Assembly: GCF_009727955.1 (NCBI RefSeq) | Contig: NZ_WOBR01000004.1 | Coordinates: 497,724-561,723 of the forward strand | Direction: 5' to 3' | Source: Aliivibrio fischeri | GTDB taxonomy: Bacteria; Pseudomonadota; Gammaproteobacteria; Enterobacterales; Vibrionaceae | Length of the DNA: 64,000 nucleotides | Part shown: piece after piece, positions 60,275-64,000 of the stretch | Numbering within the stretch: position 1 is the first letter of the stretch | How the letters are laid out: each line of letters starts with the position of its first letter | Notes under the pieces: generated by a model | Seen by the model: the letters and a program-made list of their open reading frames with translations, nothing else | What the model was told of the DNA's origin: nothing | The model's database searches: none | Made by a program: the position numbers and the translations under genes

Positions 60275-62167
60275 ATGCATCTAACATTAAAAACTAAACT
60301 CGTGTTGACGAGTCTTGCGCTTATTGTATTAACCATTGTATCTCTTGGTACTTTCTCGTATCAGACAATGAAAACTCAGGCATGGGATGCCATTCAAAGT
60401 GAAAGTGGAAATACAGCGAAGGCTTATAGCTTAGGTATTGGTGATTGGTTTAAAGGTCGTCAAGATGCGATTGTTGCTATGAAAGAAGCAATAGAGCGAG
60501 ATCCTAACTTAGATATGGTCGCTCATTTAAAACAGACATTCACATCAGGTGGTTTTGGCTTAAGTTATTACGGTGACGAAAATGGCGTGATGCAACGCCA
60601 AGACCCATCGTTAAATAAAACAGGATATGATCCACGAACTCGCGGGTGGTACAAAGAAACATTGGCAGCAAATAAGGGTGTAACAACAAAGCCTTATGTT
60701 AGTCATACGATGCAAGCTCTTGTTGTTACCTTAACTGAACCCGTTCGTGAAAATGGGCGTATTGTCGGTGTCACTGCATCTAATCTGGCACTAGGGGCAT
60801 TAATTGATGATGTTCTTGATATTCCAGTTCCAGGTAATGGTTATGCCATGCTACTGGATGTAACGAATAAAATTGTTGTCGCACACCCGAATGAGAAAAT
60901 GGCATTAAAACCAATTTCAGAACTTGGTAATGGATTCGATGCTAATAATTTAAGTAATGAAATTGCATCTGATGGTTTTTTCTTTACTGAAGAGAATGGG
61001 AAAGAGAAAGCGGTCATGATCACGGCGGTTCCAAATACCAATTGGGCGATTACCTTGGTGATGGACAAGGACACATTAGAAGCGCCATTAAATTCAATGC
61101 TATTTGAATTATTATCTATAGGTGCATTAATTTTATTGTTTGTTTCTATGTTTACGGGCTGGCTTGTTACTCGTCAATTACGAGAGTTAGGAACAGTTTC
61201 AAATGCATTAGCAGATATTGCAAATGGAGAAGGAGATCTTACGGTTCGTATTAATGTTAAATCGGATGATGAAGTAGGTAAGTTAGCAGATAACTTCAAC
61301 CAGTTCGTATCACGCTTGCATGCGATGGCATCAAATTTACGTGAAATAACCTTTGAGTTAAATCGCTCAGCAGCAGAAAGTGCAGATTCAGCTGTTCAAC
61401 GCAGTCAAAATATCCGTCATCAGCAAGATGAAATAACCATGGTTGCTACTGCAGTAACAGAGATGGCGAGTGCAACACAAGAGATTGCAGGAAATGCTGA
61501 AAACACAGCGAAATCGGCAGAGCAAGCGGTGGGATTAACACAAGCAGGTCACGATCAAGCAAATCAAAGCCAAGCATCTATTGGAAACCTCGCTCGTGAA
61601 GTAAATAGTGCAGTAGGCATTATTGAAGATCTTAACGGACACGCATTAAAAATTAGCTCAATTTTGGCTACGATTCGTTCGATAGCTGAGCAAACAAACT
61701 TACTCGCATTAAACGCAGCAATTGAAGCGGCACGTGCTGGTGAGCAAGGACGAGGATTTGCGGTTGTGGCTGATGAAGTTCGAGTTCTATCTCAACGAAC
61801 TCATACTTCAACAGAAGAGATTCAAGCAATGATAGAAACACTTCAATCTACAACACAAGAAGCGGTTTCAGTCATGTCGGACAGCCATCACTTGGCAGAA
61901 ACAAGCGTAAAAGATGTCGATGAAGCGGGAGTCAGTATCGGGAATATTGCTGCGCAAATTAATGTGATTAGCGATATGGCAACTCAAATTGCCTCTGCTG
62001 CAGAAGAGCAGTCAAGTGTTACGGCTGAAATTAGTCGAAATACAGAAGGGGTGCAAGAAGTAGCAAACCAAATGGCGTATGAGGCAGAGACCGCAGCATT
62101 GCAGGCTGAGTCATTAAAATCGTTAGCTGATTCATTAGAAGAAGAAATTAAACGATATAAACTGTAA
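60275..62167 (+). CDS. Methyl-accepting chemotaxis protein with dCache-type sensor
   Basis: 630-aa chemoreceptor. TM1 lies about residues 9-30, a dCache-like periplasmic ligand domain about 35-275 ([32 protein letters not shown] are typical) and TM2 about 280-305. HAMP follows ([30 protein letters not shown]), then a long signalling coiled coil with the hairpin tip [20 protein letters not shown]. No C-terminal CheR/CheB pentapeptide. The ligand is unknown; dCache receptors often bind amino acids, which would suit the neighbouring pyroglutamate genes. The start at 60275 ([11 protein letters not shown]) is preferred; extensions from 60131 are not receptor-like. Confidence 0.92.
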   Translation: MHLTLKTKLVLTSLALIVLTIVSLGTFSYQTMKTQAWDAIQSESGNTAKAYSLGIGDWFKGRQDAIVAMKEAIERDPNLDMVAHLKQTFTSGGFGLSYYGDENGVMQRQDPSLNKTGYDPRTRGWYKETLAANKGVTTKPYVSHTMQALVVTLTEPVRENGRIVGVTASNLALGALIDDVLDIPVPGNGYAMLLDVTNKIVVAHPNEKMALKPISELGNGFDANNLSNEIASDGFFFTEENGKEKAVMITAVPNTNWAITLVMDKDTLEAPLNSMLFELLSIGALILLFVSMFTGWLVTRQLRELGTVSNALADIANGEGDLTVRINVKSDDEVGKLADNFNQFVSRLHAMASNLREITFELNRSAAESADSAVQRSQNIRHQQDEITMVATAVTEMASATQEIAGNAENTAKSAEQAVGLTQAGHDQANQSQASIGNLAREVNSAVGIIEDLNGHALKISSILATIRSIAEQTNLLALNAAIEAARAGEQGRGFAVVADEVRVLSQRTHTSTEEIQAMIETLQSTTQEAVSVMSDSHHLAETSVKDVDEAGVSIGNIAAQINVISDMATQIASAAEEQSSVTAEISRNTEGVQEVANQMAYEAETAALQAESLKSLADSLEEEIKRYKL

Positions 62168-62183
62168 CTTATTAATAAACAGT

Positions 62184-62212
62184 AAAAAACCGTCCAAAAG
62201 TGACGGTTTTTT
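62184..62212 (+). terminator. Intrinsic terminator of the chemoreceptor gene
   Basis: Perfect 11-bp stem AAAAAACCGTC / GACGGTTTTTT with a 7-base loop. Confidence 0.93.
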
Positions 62213-62408
62213 TACGTCAAAAAAGTGTGATTTTGTTTCCAATGTTGTATAAGTCTGCACCTTGTGAAAAAACTTATGAAGTTTGTTTCGTATGCTATTC
62301 CAAAAAAATAAACAATGTGTAAAATACGCCTCCTTATTTAGTAACACCTAATGTGTAATCTATCCCAGTGCATTGAAAAATCCATTCAATACGCTATTTA
62401 GGACATCG

Positions 62409-63572
62409 ATGAAAAACGTATTAATTCCTTTTATTATTTCTTTAGCGACAGTCTCTTGTACGCCTATTTTTGATGGTAATTTCCAAAGACCTAACTCGAA
62501 TTCATGCAATTGTGAGAGTGACACAACCAACTCGAACAATAGTGCAACTTCAAAGCCAGATTCTTGGAAACCTAGCACATCAAAACCAAATCAAAGCATT
62601 GAAGAGCAATTAGAAAATCTTGCTAATCATGTTCATAAAACATGGGGAGATAAAGAGTTTCTAGAAGCGGGTAAGCATCGCTACGTAAAATATTTAGATG
62701 GTTATAGAACTCGTGCACATATCGATTTTGATAAAGGCAAAATTTACGTTTCGACGATATCTCAATACCAACCAAAAGAAACGTTGAAGAAAGCGATCAT
62801 CGGCACTGTATTAATGCCAGCAGACCCATCACATGTGGATTTGTTTAGTGATAAATCAATTCCGTTACGTGGCCGTCCATTCTTACTTGGTCAAATTAAA
62901 GACCAAGAGAATAAAGACATTGAATGGCCATGGCGAGCAGGGCGTTATGCTGATTACTTAATCGAAAATAAGTTACAAACGAAAACCATTAAAAATGGTA
63001 AAGCGTATTATGTTGAGATCTCTATGGTTGATGACCATTTAGAGCAACGTGAATTTCAATATGCTGATTTAATTAAAAAAGCATCAAAAGAGTACGATAT
63101 TTCAATCGACTTAATCTATGCGATTATTCAGACAGAGAGCAGCTTTAACCCTTATGCTGTAAGTCATGCAGGGGCTTATGGTTTAATGCAAGTGATCCCA
63201 AAAACCGCAGGAGCGGATGTCTTTAAATTAGTTAAGAATAAGCCGGGGATCCCAACAAAAGAGTACTTGTTTAATCCGGCGCATAATATCGATACAGGTA
63301 CAGCGTATTTCTATATTTTGAAGAATCGTTATTTAAGAGACATCAAACACCCAACGAATAAGCATTACAGTATGATCTCGGCTTATAACGGTGGCTCTGG
63401 TGGCGTTTTCTCAACATTTGATCCAAGCAGAACTAAAGCTATTGATGAGATAAATAGCTTGCAACCAAATCAGCTTTATTGGGCGTTAACTAACAAACAT
63501 CCTAAGGCTGAAGCTCGTAGATATTTAGAAAAAGTGCTTAAATTTCAAAAAGAATTTAATGAGAAAAGTTAG
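62409..63572 (+). CDS. mltC: Membrane-bound lytic murein transglycosylase C
   Basis: 387-aa outer-membrane lipoprotein that cleaves peptidoglycan glycan strands with formation of 1,6-anhydro-MurNAc. The lipobox is TVSC (Cys17), followed by an Asn/Ser-rich linker, the MltC N-terminal domain (VHKTWGDKEFLEAGKHRYVKY) and a C-terminal SLT domain with catalytic Glu243 in IIQTESSFNPYAVS, GLMQVIP, DTGTAYF and SAYNGGSGGVF. It matches E. coli MltC across its length. The start at 62409 places the signal peptide correctly. No yggX gene precedes it, unlike in E. coli. Confidence 0.94.
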   Translation: MKNVLIPFIISLATVSCTPIFDGNFQRPNSNSCNCESDTTNSNNSATSKPDSWKPSTSKPNQSIEEQLENLANHVHKTWGDKEFLEAGKHRYVKYLDGYRTRAHIDFDKGKIYVSTISQYQPKETLKKAIIGTVLMPADPSHVDLFSDKSIPLRGRPFLLGQIKDQENKDIEWPWRAGRYADYLIENKLQTKTIKNGKAYYVEISMVDDHLEQREFQYADLIKKASKEYDISIDLIYAIIQTESSFNPYAVSHAGAYGLMQVIPKTAGADVFKLVKNKPGIPTKEYLFNPAHNIDTGTAYFYILKNRYLRDIKHPTNKHYSMISAYNGGSGGVFSTFDPSRTKAIDEINSLQPNQLYWALTNKHPKAEARRYLEKVLKFQKEFNEKS

Positions 63573-63687
63573 ATAAATTTTATTGATTGATAGGTGCAAT
63601 AAATTCCATTATACATTTGCAGAGTGCTTTGTTAGTGTGCGTTTTTTGCACTTATTTGTGTTTATTGATTGTTATGGTGTATGCAAA

Positions 63688-64000
63688 TTGAAACGAATTT
63701 TCGTTTTTATCATGTGTGTTTTTTCTTCATTTGTTTCTTCAATGAATTTAACAGAGGAAGAGCAAGTATGGATACAAAACAATAAAAATTTTGTGTTTTA
63801 TAACAATGATTATAATTCAAGATTATTTTTTATTGAGGATGGGACACCAAAAGGACTGTACAGCATCCTAATTCAAGATATTAACAAAAAACTCAATACA
63901 AACTTCCAACTAAAACTAAAAGACATTGATGATTTAAATGCAATGTTTGATCGTTTAGAGAGTGGGGCTTATTTAGATTTTGCTGATACAGAAAATCGAA
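63688..64000 (+). CDS. Start of a secreted solute-binding-domain protein (partial)
   Basis: An open frame runs to the window end. From a TTG at 63688 it gives a signal peptide (MKRIFVFIMCVFSSFVSS) followed by LTEEEQVWIQNNKNFVFYNN and IEDGTPKGLYSILIQDINKK, typical of family-3 solute-binding domains found in BvgS-like kinases and diguanylate cyclases. The alternative start, ATG 63712 or 63742, would truncate or remove the signal. The Shine-Dalgarno is weak. The effector domain, if any, lies beyond the window. Confidence 0.6.
   Translation, partial: MKRIFVFIMCVFSSFVSSMNLTEEEQVWIQNNKNFVFYNNDYNSRLFFIEDGTPKGLYSILIQDINKKLNTNFQLKLKDIDDLNAMFDRLESGAYLDFADTENR

Overview
The window is about 38-40% GC chromosomal DNA from a member of the Vibrionaceae, most likely Aliivibrio (A. 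fischeri or a close relative). This is inferred from protein character (NorM divergent from riboflavin synthase, a MobB-MoeA fusion, DUF3802, DUF6500, a CarRS-like system with a PepSY protein) and from AT-rich intergenic palindromes of a Vibrio type. There are no rRNA, tRNA, phage, IS or CRISPR features. Nearly every transcription unit ends in a clear intrinsic terminator.

Layout. 1-3008: distal end of a Bat (VWA/BatD) operon. 3087-4001: LysR regulator. 4119-9220: a sulfatase-like cluster. A lipoprotein of the formylglycine-generating-enzyme fold and an alkaline-phosphatase-superfamily hydrolase are divergent from a radical-SAM anaerobic sulfatase maturase and a HEAT/TPR protein. 9310-20064: mostly housekeeping and accessory genes (norM, ribE, CPXCG protein, fructosamine-kinase-like protein, DUF3802, NlpC/P60 lipoprotein, AbgT transporter, CatB-like acetyltransferase, sterol-desaturase-like protein, DTW protein, nagK, SEC-C protein). 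20201-28533: a tungstate ABC transporter and molybdenum-cofactor operon (tupABC-mobA-mobB/moeA), divergent from a sigma-54 response regulator and sensor kinase. A well-matched -24/-12 promoter lies before tupA, with three upstream repeats. 28780-33694: a small ORF, GT2 glycosyltransferase plus DedA/LssY protein, and a PepSY-response regulator-kinase operon. 34037-40070: BCCT transporter, four poorly known genes, GH19 chitinase. 40256-47767: acetyltransferases, SDR, rhodanese, GST-like protein and the U32 rRNA hydroxylase rlhA. 47909-51938: secreted serine hydrolase plus a very large alkaline-phosphatase-superfamily protein. 51935-60005: a pyroglutamate (5-oxoproline) island: LysR, DUF1445, pxpABC, an NRAMP-fold transporter without metal ligands, DUF969/DUF979 membrane pair and pcp. 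60275-64000: chemoreceptor, mltC, and the start of a probable periplasmic solute-binding protein or sensor.

How the parts work together. The tup operon would import tungstate and supply pterin cofactor assembly; the adjacent two-component system is the obvious candidate activator. In the pyroglutamate island Pcp would release N-terminal pyroglutamate from peptides, the membrane proteins would move 5-oxoproline or related molecules, PxpABC would open the ring with ATP to give glutamate, and the divergent LysR protein would sense a pathway molecule. The least understood parts are the two alkaline-phosphatase-superfamily operons, the sulfatase maturase with no visible substrate, and the sigma-54 control of tungstate uptake.
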